64,000 bases of DNA. Source: Aliiglaciecola lipolytica (GTDB lineage Bacteria; Pseudomonadota; Gammaproteobacteria; Enterobacterales; Alteromonadaceae). Made by a program: the position numbers and the translations under genes. The notes beneath the pieces were generated by a model. That model did no database searches. It worked only from the letters and a program-made list of their open reading frames with translations, and had not been told where the DNA came from. Numbering within the stretch: position 1 is the first letter of the stretch; each line of letters begins with the position of its first letter. Positions 26,106-34,379 of this stretch are shown here, piece by piece. Location: the NCBI RefSeq assembly GCF_018860635.1, contig NZ_JAHKPT010000035.1, positions 374,241 to 438,240 of the forward strand. Direction: 5' to 3'.

Positions 26106-27104
26106 TTATTTAAACATATCGTCGGCCAATATCCGTTCAACTGAATCGAGTTCAGGAGAGCCGCCTTGCATACCCGAGCCTGATGCTATCCAAAGGTAGC
26201 CGTTCATCTTTATGACACCACTACCATGTCTTCCTTGTATCAAAGATGGGGCAGATGACCACTGACCTTGCAATATATCGTAACGGTGAACTTCTTCATG
26301 GGCTTTATTTGGGTTGGCACTTTCTCCGCCTACCGCGATGAAGCTGTTATGCTCAGCGTACACTGAAAGACCTGCTCTAGGTATTGGTAGCTCCTGAGGG
26401 AGGGTCGACCATGTTTGACTAGCTATATCGAATACATCGACCTTTTCTTCAACTAATTCAAATACTTTATTTTGCGCACCCAACGTTCGCCGCCCACCAA
26501 TCACATAGATTTTATTGTCTATCAATACCCCTTGAGCGTGATCGCGAGAATGGGGGGCGTTGGGTAAGATAGACCACTTTTGGGTGCGTAAATCTAGGCT
26601 GTCAACCCAGCTTACGTTACCGTCGAGGTGACCATTTGTAATTCCACCAATCAAATAAAGTATGTCTTGGTTTACCACTGCAATAGCACTACCCCTTAGT
26701 CTCTCTTTGGGAATGGCCGTGCCCTGTTGCCAAGCATTTTTATGGGGTGAAAAAAAGTAAATGTGTGCTACTGGCTTTTCATCAGGGTATTGACCCGTCA
26801 GCGCGCCGGCAATAAGGATTTGGTCTTGCCACACAACAGGTTGAAAATGATGTAGTTCAAGAGGTGAAGGTGATAGGTTTCGCCAATTTAGGTTACTAGG
26901 TTCAAGCTCATCAACTGACTTAATACCTCGCCCACCAATTAAATACCCCTTGTTGTTTAATTGTACAAATCCAGCTTCATGGCGCACTGAAAATGTGCCA
27001 TTAGTTTCTACTTGGTCCCAGGTTTGTTGTGCCGCAAAAGCCATCACACTGCATGCATACAGCAAACCTACAATGAGTCGTTTTGGATTGAAAAGAGTCA
27101 ACAT
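26106..27104 (-). CDS. Secreted kelch-repeat protein
   Basis: A 332-residue protein with signal peptide (MLTLFNPKRLIVGLLYACSV, cleavage after AFA) and a six-blade kelch propeller. Repeated GG-W units are visible: YLIGGRG..., LYLIGGITNGHLDG, IYVIGGRRTLG, FIAVGGES, each followed by a conserved Trp such as LRTQKWSILP and ASQTWSTLP. Bacterial relatives include sialic-acid mutarotase NanM and uncharacterised glycan-locus proteins, so a sugar epimerase or binding role is possible but unproven. It follows the nucleoside-hydrolase-like gene by 9 bases on the same strand, so the two are probably one operon. Confidence 0.8.
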   Translation of the reverse strand: MLTLFNPKRLIVGLLYACSVMAFAAQQTWDQVETNGTFSVRHEAGFVQLNNKGYLIGGRGIKSVDELEPSNLNWRNLSPSPLELHHFQPVVWQDQILIAGALTGQYPDEKPVAHIYFFSPHKNAWQQGTAIPKERLRGSAIAVVNQDILYLIGGITNGHLDGNVSWVDSLDLRTQKWSILPNAPHSRDHAQGVLIDNKIYVIGGRRTLGAQNKVFELVEEKVDVFDIASQTWSTLPQELPIPRAGLSVYAEHNSFIAVGGESANPNKAHEEVHRYDILQGQWSSAPSLIQGRHGSGVIKMNGYLWIASGSGMQGGSPELDSVERILADDMFK

Positions 27105-27113
27105 TGTCTACGG

Positions 27114-27944
27114 CTACCTGTTGAATTTAGCAAAAAATTGCTCAACGGTGTCGACCTCTGTAATACCTAAAATCCAGATTACTTCTACTAAATCTGAAAA
27201 ATCAGCGCCGCCATAGTGAATACTATCATTCTGGTATCGCTCATTTACACCGTTATATTGGGTACTAATTGCGTTAGCTATTTTCCATACCTGTGATGAT
27301 GGTAAATTGTCCGCTTCAAGTTTTTTCACTGAAAAAGAAGTGTTATTAAAGCCCGGGGAGCCATTTGCTGCGACATTGCCATCAGGTACTTTGACATAAG
27401 TAGTGTGGGCTTTAACAAAGGCTAGGGCATCCTTACTGGTTTCATTTTCATTCCATGTACTGTGTTGAACTACAATAATTTGGTCTTTCGTTAGCGGTTT
27501 ATTCATTTGCGCCAAGTTGTGAAGTAGTTCTTGAGTAAAATCACTTTGACCGGCTTCTGCAACCCATACACGTCCACCTGATGCGATAGTTTGCGTAATG
27601 CGTTGTGCGGTGGCAGCAAGTGCCTGTTTACGTTGCATATGGGCATCGGTCCAATTGTTTTTAAACACTAAATCAAATAGCGAATCTGCTGGCACATATA
27701 AACCACCTTGCACACCATAGGTGCCACTAACAGCAAAATAGTTAATATTTTCAAAAGCTTTAGCTTTTATAATAAGATCCAGAGCGGCGATGGTATGTAT
27801 ATCATCCACGTCAGTTTTGAGGTCAAAATTTAGCAATAGTAAGTCTTTAGTTTTATCGAACTGGGGGACATCGTTAGCGGCGTGGCTCAATAGTGAGAAT
27901 AAAACAGACACTGTAAAGAGGGTAAGTAAGTAAAGCCTTTTCAT
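27114..27944 (-). CDS. Secreted nucleoside-hydrolase-like protein
   Basis: A 276-residue protein with signal peptide MKRLYLLTLFTVSVLFSLLS (cleavage after SHA). The mature start LLLLNFDLKTDVDDIHTIAA resembles the metal-binding aspartate cluster (DxxxDDxxA) of nucleoside hydrolases and DUF1593 proteins. Later segments VWVAEAGQSDFTQELLHNL and DFSDLVEVIWILG are consistent with that fold. I do not recognise a specific characterised family, and ribosyl hydrolysis is only a possibility. Its promoter region contains the perfect 20-base GntR palindrome, about 160 bases upstream, so it may belong to that regulon together with the kelch gene. Confidence 0.6.
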   Translation of the reverse strand: MKRLYLLTLFTVSVLFSLLSHAANDVPQFDKTKDLLLLNFDLKTDVDDIHTIAALDLIIKAKAFENINYFAVSGTYGVQGGLYVPADSLFDLVFKNNWTDAHMQRKQALAATAQRITQTIASGGRVWVAEAGQSDFTQELLHNLAQMNKPLTKDQIIVVQHSTWNENETSKDALAFVKAHTTYVKVPDGNVAANGSPGFNNTSFSVKKLEADNLPSSQVWKIANAISTQYNGVNERYQNDSIHYGGADFSDLVEVIWILGITEVDTVEQFFAKFNR

Positions 27945-28100
27945 TTTAAAATTCCTTAAAGAAACGGGTTAGATTTATTGTATTTAAGTCATCATATACA
28001 TGACTTAACAGCCAACATGGTTTTGAAAGCCTGACTCACCTTTTACTTTATATTGAGTCACTTCAATAACTAAGTTGAGCGGGTAGTCTCAATTTAGCGA

Positions 28101-28120
28101 TATTAATGTATACATTAATA
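28101..28120. promoter_or_regulatory. Perfect 20-base GntR-type palindrome
   Basis: TATTAATGTATACATTAATA is a perfect 20-base palindrome in the 296-base divergent region between the nucleoside-hydrolase-like gene and the LacI gene. It is the strongest example of the ATGTATACAT operator class in this window and can control both directions. It overlaps by two bases the LacI-type site at 28119. Confidence 0.7.
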
Positions 28121-28136
28121 AGTTACCAGTAACATA
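28119..28136. promoter_or_regulatory. LacI-type operator-like site, possible autoregulation
   Basis: TAAGTTACCAGTAACATA shares the GTT-x-CC-x-GTAACAT pattern with the site before the Weimberg operon (13 of 18 positions). It lies 105 bases before the LacI gene and abuts the GntR palindrome, so the two regulators might compete here. This is a weaker call than the GntR sites. Confidence 0.4.
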
Positions 28137-28240
28137 AACTATGTTCAATAGTTTATTTTCATAAGAGACTTTTCCTGACAGTGCTTATTTAATAGATTAT
28201 TGTGAGTAAATAATGCTAAAAATATTTGTGATTGAGATAG

Positions 28241-29245
28241 ATGAGTAAAAACAAAGCAAAAAGAACGACATTACAAGACATTGCAGACGTAGTTGGCATG
28301 ACAAAAATGACCGTCAGTCGCTATATGAAGAATCCCAATTTGGTCAAAGTTTCTTCCCGTATTCAGATTGAGTCAGCGATAAACAAATTAGGCTACATTC
28401 CTAATCGAGCCCCAAATATCTTATCGAAGGGGAAGAGCCACGCAATTGGTGTACTTTTTCCATCAATATCTAATCATGTTTTTGATGAAGTATTGCGTGG
28501 TATTGAGTCGGTTACTGAGCCCGCGGGTTATCAAATTATGATTGCTCATTACAGCTATTCAAAAGAACTCGAAGAAAAACGTATAGGCTCCTTACTTGGA
28601 TATCATGTGGACGGCCTTATCTTGTCTGAGAATGTACATACTGCAAATACATTACGGATGATCAGTTCATCTGGTGTTCCGGTGACAGAAATAATGGATA
28701 CCTGTACTCCCCCGATCCAACAGGCTGTTGGGTTCAATAATATGCAAGCGTCACAAAAAATGACGGAAAAGCTTATTCAAAAAGGATACAAGAATATCGC
28801 TTATATTGGCGCGAAAGGGGATGTACGGGATATATTGCGGCAAAGAGGTTATGAAGCAGCCATTGCAGAGCATGCACTTAAGCCTTTGATATTTCGTTCT
28901 CCGGATGTATCGTCGATTCGTTTAGGATCAGAAATACTGGATAGCATTCTTAGGGTACGTCCTAAAGTAGATGCGGCAATTTGTACCAATGACGATGTGG
29001 CCATGGGAGTGTTATTGAGCTGTAAGAAAAAGGGGATTCTGATCCCTGATGAACTTGCGGTTTCTGGCATGCATGGGCATGAGATGGGGCAGCTATATTC
29101 TCCCAAGCTGGCAAGTGTCATTACGCCGAGGTTTAATATTGGTAAAGTCGCTGCAGAGCAACTGCTGTCTCGTATTGATGGTGTGCAAGTTATCGATGAG
29201 TGCATCGATCTCGGATTCGAAATTAACGATGGTGAGAGTATTTAA
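28241..29245 (+). CDS. LacI family transcriptional regulator
   Basis: A 334-residue repressor. The N-terminal HTH is clear (TLQDIADVVGMTKMTVSRYM, residues about 9-28, then hinge-helix region NRAPNILSKGKSHAIGVLFP). The periplasmic-binding-like effector domain follows, with DGLILSE, VGFNNMQAS and ICTNDDVAMGV. The best candidate targets are the GH43-xylD-xylX operon and its own promoter, because a shared palindromic element occurs at both. The effector is not predictable; a pathway intermediate such as xylonate is plausible. It is convergent with the GntR gene, 25 bases apart. Confidence 0.9.
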   Translation: MSKNKAKRTTLQDIADVVGMTKMTVSRYMKNPNLVKVSSRIQIESAINKLGYIPNRAPNILSKGKSHAIGVLFPSISNHVFDEVLRGIESVTEPAGYQIMIAHYSYSKELEEKRIGSLLGYHVDGLILSENVHTANTLRMISSSGVPVTEIMDTCTPPIQQAVGFNNMQASQKMTEKLIQKGYKNIAYIGAKGDVRDILRQRGYEAAIAEHALKPLIFRSPDVSSIRLGSEILDSILRVRPKVDAAICTNDDVAMGVLLSCKKKGILIPDELAVSGMHGHEMGQLYSPKLASVITPRFNIGKVAAEQLLSRIDGVQVIDECIDLGFEINDGESI

Positions 29246-29270
29246 AATATGATTATACAGCATTTCGGCT

Positions 29271-29963
29271 CTATAGATTATCAAACCTATACTTTTCGAT
29301 GATATTGAGTAAGTTTTGCTTACCTTTCTGACGATGTAAGCTATGTATTTCCGCTGCTTTTTTTGCATTCCCAGCTCGAATAGCCTCTACAACTGCTTTA
29401 TGATCAGCTGTCGAATCTGTGGGTTTATTACGTAGTTCAAGTGTAAAGTAGCGAACTCTATGGGCTTGCCCCCAGAACTGAAGAACCGCCTGCTTCAAGC
29501 GAACATTTCCGCATAATTCTAATAAACACAGATGAAACTCTTCATCAGCTTCGGCCCACTCTTTCAAATTGTCTTGTTGTAATGCCTTTTCCATCCGCAA
29601 TGTAGGCAGTTCAAGCTGCTTAAGCTCTTGTTCTGTAATAGTCTTTTTTGCGACCTTTTCAGCTAGTATCTTAGCGGCCTGAGCCTCTAATGCGGTCATG
29701 ATGTCATAAATTTCGTTCATGTCAGTAGCGGATATAGGCTTAATAAATATACCTCGTCTAGGTCTGATTTCTATCAAACCTTCTTTTTCAAGCTGTACAC
29801 ACGCTTCACGAATGGGTGTTCGACTAATGTTGAGTTTTTCTACCAATACTTTCTCTAGTATTTGATCGCCTGCTCTGAACTCATTTTCCAAAATCAAAGC
29901 ACGGATAGTCTGATAGGCCTTTTCAGAAAGGGATAATGCACTGGTTTTCATTGGTATATTCAT
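29271..29963 (-). CDS. GntR family (FadR/FCD subgroup) transcriptional regulator
   Basis: A 230-residue regulator. The N-terminal winged helix shows the GntR pattern LSEKAYQTIRALILENEFRA, then ILEKVLVEKLNISRTPIREA near residue 45. The C-terminal helical FCD effector domain carries the metal-type residues in EADEEFHLCLLEL and in ADHKAVVEAI. FCD regulators sense sugar acids or organic acids. Five ATGTATACAT-class sites in the window fit its expected operator symmetry. They lie before the otn kinase operon, the LacI gene and the TonB receptor. A start at the internal MKTSAL is an alternative. Confidence 0.9.
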   Translation of the reverse strand: MNIPMKTSALSLSEKAYQTIRALILENEFRAGDQILEKVLVEKLNISRTPIREACVQLEKEGLIEIRPRRGIFIKPISATDMNEIYDIMTALEAQAAKILAEKVAKKTITEQELKQLELPTLRMEKALQQDNLKEWAEADEEFHLCLLELCGNVRLKQAVLQFWGQAHRVRYFTLELRNKPTDSTADHKAVVEAIRAGNAKKAAEIHSLHRQKGKQNLLNIIEKYRFDNL

Positions 29964-30393
29964 ACATGTCTTCTTTTACTAGTTGCAGATGATCGTTTTA
30001 AATAGATAGGTGTTTTTCTGGGTGAAAATATTAGGGGGATTATCCTTGCTTTCAATTTTCGTCATCCATTTATTGGCTATTTTCACTAAAGAATATTTGA
30101 ATATATTTTAACTCATCTGATCCTTATTAAAAACTTAATATAGCTTGTTTTACTATGAGTTTATGAACTCCACATTTCTTAATGTCGGGGACATATAGTA
30201 CGGAATTATTTAAAAGGGTGGTAATTTTTTATCGATTGTAAGTTGGGTGTTAATTTTTGGCGTTGACATGTTAACTATTTGTGATTAATGTATACATAGA
30301 TGAATGATAATGTATACACTGTGGTGTGCAGGCTCTTTCGTCTACCGTCACACATAATCTAATTAACAGGAAGAAGAGCAAAAGGCTTAAAAT
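29964..30393. other. Intergenic region carrying GntR and TonB receptor promoters
   Basis: A 430-base AT-rich divergent region. A good promoter for the receptor is visible: TTGACA at 30263-30268, 17 bases, then TAATGT at 30286-30291, which is embedded in the first GntR operator. The leader before the receptor start contains an AGGAAGAAG stretch. The part from 29990 to 30240 has no recognised element. Confidence 0.6.
30284..30320. promoter_or_regulatory. Two tandem GntR-type operators overlapping the TonB receptor promoter
   Basis: ATTAATGTATACATA (30284-30298) and ATAATGTATACACT (30307-30320) are two copies of the palindrome with centres 22 bases apart, near two helical turns. The first covers the probable -10 element (TAATGT), which indicates repression by steric block, relieved by an acid-sugar effector. 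Confidence 0.65.
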
Positions 30394-33300
30394 ATGAACA
30401 CACACAATAAGTTTAAAAAGTCAGTGCTGACAAAGAGTATATCGCTGTTGTTGACGTCATCAGTCATCATGCCGACCATTGCACAAGAGTCTCCACCCAA
30501 TGACGGAACTGAAGTCATTGCCGTTACTGGGATTCGCGGTAGTTTGTTTAACTCGATGAATCTTAAAAGAGATTCAGAAGGAGTAGTTGACGCTATTTCT
30601 TCGGAAGATATTGGTAAATTCCCCTCTACGAATTTAGCTGAATCATTACAACGTATTCCTGGTGTATCGATCGACCGAGTAAACGGAGAAGGATCACAGG
30701 TTACAGTACGTGGTTTTGGTGCTGACTTTAATCAGGTAACACTGAATGGTCGTACCATGCCCACCGCGAATGTGCCAATAGTCGGTGCAGGTAGTAGTGG
30801 CAGTGCTTCAGGTGCTTCAGGACGAGCGTTTGATTTTTCAAATTTATCCTCTGATGGGGTGCAGATACTAGAAGTATTTAAAACCGGCCGTGCAGATATT
30901 TCTTCAGGTGGTATTGGGGCAACTGTTAATGTTGTGACACGACGTCCACTGGGAACTGCGGGTCTGCAAGGCTCAATAAGTGCTAAAGCAATACATGATA
31001 CATCGGTAGATGGAGGAAGCAGTATTACTCCTGAAATTGGTGGTTCTTTTAGTTGGGCAAATGAAGATAATACGTTTGGTATTGGTTTTTTTGGTGGGAT
31101 ATCAAATCGAGATAGTGCTGCAGCAGGAGCTACATCGTCATCGTGGAATGTGATCCCATATTCTGAGTTTTTAGGGCTAACTACCGAAGATACTATTATT
31201 ACTAATGCACCTGCTTCTTTAGACCAATATGTGACTTTACCAAGAGATAGTCGCTACCAATTTTCAGAATTTGAACGCGAGCGTAGTAATGGTCAGTTAG
31301 TGTTACAGTTTGCACCGAGCGAAAATTTGTCAATGACAGCAGATTACACTTTTGCTGTGAATAAAGGAGTGGAAGAAAAAGTAGAATTTTATAATTGGTT
31401 CAATCGTCCCTTCACTGAGGTGGTATTTGACGATAGTCCGGTGCCAACTACTATTTTCATAAAAGAAAGAGCAATCAATAAAGGCGGCGGAATGCCTCAG
31501 GTTATGCGTGCAACAAAAGATGAGTTAAGTTCTTTTGGTTTCAACGCTGAATACTATTTAAATGATTCAGTTACGTTAACGTTCGATGGTCACTCTTCGA
31601 AGGCTGAAGTAACGCCTGACTCTCCAATGGGGTATACAGAAATTAATGTTGGTTTAGATCATAAATACGGTAACTCACCAACAGATTCAGCATTTCAATC
31701 GGTTGATTATAGTGGTGCAATTCCCGTGCGTACAGTTGAAACAATATCAGGAGCGACAGTTATTCGTCCTGAAATAGTTGCAAGTCAAGTTGCTAGTTTA
31801 CGTAAGGTCACACAAATTAACGAAATTGATCAATACGATTTTCGTGCTGATTGGGTGTTAGAGGATGGAGCAAACTTAACGGTTGGTGCTAATTACCGAA
31901 CCCAGAAGAATGTTGCCGATAGAACTGATTACCAACAAATTTTAGGAAATTGGGGGTCTGAATACCCTGGAGACGTAGAAAATTTAGCTCCTGGTTCGCT
32001 TGAAACTTTTTGCCTATCTTGTAAATTTAATGATCACACAATAGGTGGTGGCACGACTTCTGTTGGTGGAGCAACTAACAATGAAGTATATGCTGTTCGA
32101 GGAAATGCTGCGGATATTTTTGCTGCACTTTCGCCAGCTTATGAAGCCGGATACTCAAGTGCATCTTCTAGACCTCTTCGCGTTACAAGTAGCGCTTATG
32201 ATGTTATTGAAGAAGATGTTACATCTATTTTTGTTCAGCTTACAAATGAATTTCAAATTGGCGGCTTAGACGCATATTTGAACGTGGGGCTTAGATATGA
32301 ACAAACCGATGTTACTGCAACAACTGAATCATCTCCAACATCTGCCATTATTTGGCAAGGCGATAATGATTTTGCTAAGTCTGCGGCTGCATCGAGTTCT
32401 GGATTTTCTTCAGATTCATCTTACAGTAACTTGTTACCAAACATTGATCTTGCGATTAACCTAACTGATGAAGTTAAAGTACGAGCGTCATACAGTAAAA
32501 CACTTGCAAGAGCGACATATAACAATTTATACGCTAGCGACAATGCAAATTCCCCTTCAGGTCCTACGGCTTTAGGAAACGTGGTAACGGGCAGTAAAGG
32601 TAATCCAGGGTTAAAACCATTAGAATCAGATAACTATGATGTGTCTGTAGAATGGTACTTCGATGAAACTAGTTATGTTTCAGCAGGCTTGTTTTCTAAG
32701 CGTGTAAGTAACTTTGTTGGTCGTGAAACGGTTAATGGTAACTTGTTTGGTTTACGTGATGCTTCGTCTGGCGCACCAGGTACTCGTTCAGGTATGGCAC
32801 TGGAAATACTTGACAACTTAGGGGTGCTAGCAAACGAAATTAATCTATTTGCTGCAGCTGTATACGTTGACCAATCAGAAAGTATGGCCGAAGCAATGGC
32901 GTTGTTTATGGCTAATCAAGATGCTGATGGGAATATAGAGGATGCAGAATATGATCGTCTCGAAGGTAGCTTTGAGATAGTACCAAACAGTGATGATCCC
33001 TTATTCAACTTTGCTTTGAATCAACCTATCAACAATAATTCAGCTGAAATTAACGGGCTAGAGCTTCAAGCTCAGCACTTTTTTGGTGAATCAGGATTTG
33101 GCATTGTGGGTAGTTATACTGTAGTTAACGGAGATGTTGGATACGATATCTCTGGAGCTCCTAATGTATCTCAATTTGCATTACAAGGCTTGAGTGATAC
33201 TGCAAACGTTACCTTGATTTACGAAAAGAATGGTTGGTCAAGTCGCTTAGCCTACAACTGGAGAGATGAATTCCTTGCTTCAGCCAATGATGGCAGCGGA

Positions 33301-33504
33301 TTTAACAATCCTGTCTTTGTTGAAGATTATGGTCAGTTAGATTTCAACCTTAGTTATTCGTTTAATGATCAATTAGCAGTATCTTTTGATGCAATTAATT
33401 TAAATGAAGAAAGATCGAGATCGTTTTCGCGTTCGAAAACAGATTTACACTTTATTCGCGAAAATGCAGCGCGTTATTACTTAGGCGTAAGATACAAGTT
33501 TTAA
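30394..33504 (+). CDS. TonB-dependent receptor (oligosaccharide uptake, outer membrane)
   Basis: A 1036-residue outer-membrane receptor. After a signal peptide (cleaved after TIAQ-like AQ near residue 31), a TonB box EVIAVTGIRG appears, then the plug domain: DIGKFPSTNLAESLQRIPGV, VRGFGADFNQVTLNGRTMP. The long beta-barrel ends with RYYLGVRYKF, a typical C-terminal aromatic signature. It belongs to the large proteobacterial class for complex glycans (TIGR01782-like). Its substrate is probably a xylan-derived oligosaccharide or linked acid sugar. The GntR operators in its promoter tie it to acid-sugar catabolism. It is followed by a terminator and then a SapC/cupin/halogenase trio. Confidence 0.95.
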   Translation: MNTHNKFKKSVLTKSISLLLTSSVIMPTIAQESPPNDGTEVIAVTGIRGSLFNSMNLKRDSEGVVDAISSEDIGKFPSTNLAESLQRIPGVSIDRVNGEGSQVTVRGFGADFNQVTLNGRTMPTANVPIVGAGSSGSASGASGRAFDFSNLSSDGVQILEVFKTGRADISSGGIGATVNVVTRRPLGTAGLQGSISAKAIHDTSVDGGSSITPEIGGSFSWANEDNTFGIGFFGGISNRDSAAAGATSSSWNVIPYSEFLGLTTEDTIITNAPASLDQYVTLPRDSRYQFSEFERERSNGQLVLQFAPSENLSMTADYTFAVNKGVEEKVEFYNWFNRPFTEVVFDDSPVPTTIFIKERAINKGGGMPQVMRATKDELSSFGFNAEYYLNDSVTLTFDGHSSKAEVTPDSPMGYTEINVGLDHKYGNSPTDSAFQSVDYSGAIPVRTVETISGATVIRPEIVASQVASLRKVTQINEIDQYDFRADWVLEDGANLTVGANYRTQKNVADRTDYQQILGNWGSEYPGDVENLAPGSLETFCLSCKFNDHTIGGGTTSVGGATNNEVYAVRGNAADIFAALSPAYEAGYSSASSRPLRVTSSAYDVIEEDVTSIFVQLTNEFQIGGLDAYLNVGLRYEQTDVTATTESSPTSAIIWQGDNDFAKSAAASSSGFSSDSSYSNLLPNIDLAINLTDEVKVRASYSKTLARATYNNLYASDNANSPSGPTALGNVVTGSKGNPGLKPLESDNYDVSVEWYFDETSYVSAGLFSKRVSNFVGRETVNGNLFGLRDASSGAPGTRSGMALEILDNLGVLANEINLFAAAVYVDQSESMAEAMALFMANQDADGNIEDAEYDRLEGSFEIVPNSDDPLFNFALNQPINNNSAEINGLELQAQHFFGESGFGIVGSYTVVNGDVGYDISGAPNVSQFALQGLSDTANVTLIYEKNGWSSRLAYNWRDEFLASANDGSGFNNPVFVEDYGQLDFNLSYSFNDQLAVSFDAINLNEERSRSFSRSKTDLHFIRENAARYYLGVRYKF

Positions 33505-33513
33505 TAAATGATC

Positions 33514-33552
33514 AGTCAAACCGCTATTATTAGCGGTTTGACTATTTTATTA
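33514..33552 (+). terminator. Terminator after TonB receptor gene
   Basis: A perfect 13-bp stem (AGTCAAACCGCTA / TAGCGGTTTGACT) with a TTAT loop, followed by ATTTTATT, 10 bases after the stop. It separates the receptor transcript from the downstream SapC genes, at least partly. Confidence 0.88.
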
Positions 33553-33635
33553 AAACGATGCATATCATGTTTTTGAGTGCAATAAATATTATTTAAGTAT
33601 CTTATTTGATGTAATAAAAAGTAAATAGGTGTTAA

Positions 33636-34370
33636 ATGTCGAATTATATAGCACTAGATTGTGTGGCTCACCAAAACCTGAAAGTATGTACTCAATACGA
33701 TGAGGTATTTGGGGGTAACACCAATCATGCACTCGTTTTTCCTACCGAATTTGAAGTCCTACACAGAGAATATCCGATTTTTTTCCGTCGTAAGGAAACT
33801 TCAGGTTATTACGCTATCTGTATTTTAGGATTTGATAAAAATGAAAACCTTTTTCTAGAGAATGGGAATTGGGCTGCACGCTCTATCCCCGCTATGTTTA
33901 TGCGAGGGCCATTTGCACTGCAACTCACACATAATGAAAATGCGCTCCAGACAGAGGCTGAGCCTATAGTAATGGTTGACCTTGATAACGCACGCATAAA
34001 TCCAGATGTTGGAGAGTCAATATTTCAAGCTCATGGCGGTTATACTCCATATTTTAAGGAGATACTTCAAGCCATGCGTAAGATCCATGTGGGTAATCAA
34101 AGTACAGAATCTTTCTTTGCCATTTTAGATAAATTTAAACTGATAGAGCCTATTGAAATAAAGGTCGATATGGCAGAGAAAGGTACCTATAACATAGCCG
34201 ATCTGTTCACGATAAGCCGTGAGCGCTTAGCAGAATTATGTTCTGATGAATTGCATGAATTAAATAGTTTGGGATTACTCGAACATTGTTTTTCTGTGGT
34301 ATCGTCTGCTGGCAACATGTCGCACCTAGTGAATATGAAAATACGTAGCTCTGTATCGTCCAAATCATAG
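33636..34370 (+). CDS. SapC family protein (complete copy)
   Basis: A 244-residue protein, the full-length relative of the truncated gene at the left edge. Conserved parts: YPIFFRRKETSGYYAICILG, NKNENLFLENGNW, FMRGPFAL, and IFQAHGGYTPYFKEILQAM. There is no signal peptide. The family has no established enzyme activity; it may be a fold used to organise or bind the modification partners. It is the first gene of a second SapC-cupin-halogenase operon and lies 131 bases after the TonB receptor. The next gene starts 9 bases downstream. Confidence 0.87.
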   Translation: MSNYIALDCVAHQNLKVCTQYDEVFGGNTNHALVFPTEFEVLHREYPIFFRRKETSGYYAICILGFDKNENLFLENGNWAARSIPAMFMRGPFALQLTHNENALQTEAEPIVMVDLDNARINPDVGESIFQAHGGYTPYFKEILQAMRKIHVGNQSTESFFAILDKFKLIEPIEIKVDMAEKGTYNIADLFTISRERLAELCSDELHELNSLGLLEHCFSVVSSAGNMSHLVNMKIRSSVSSKS

Positions 34371-34379
34371 GTAAAGACA

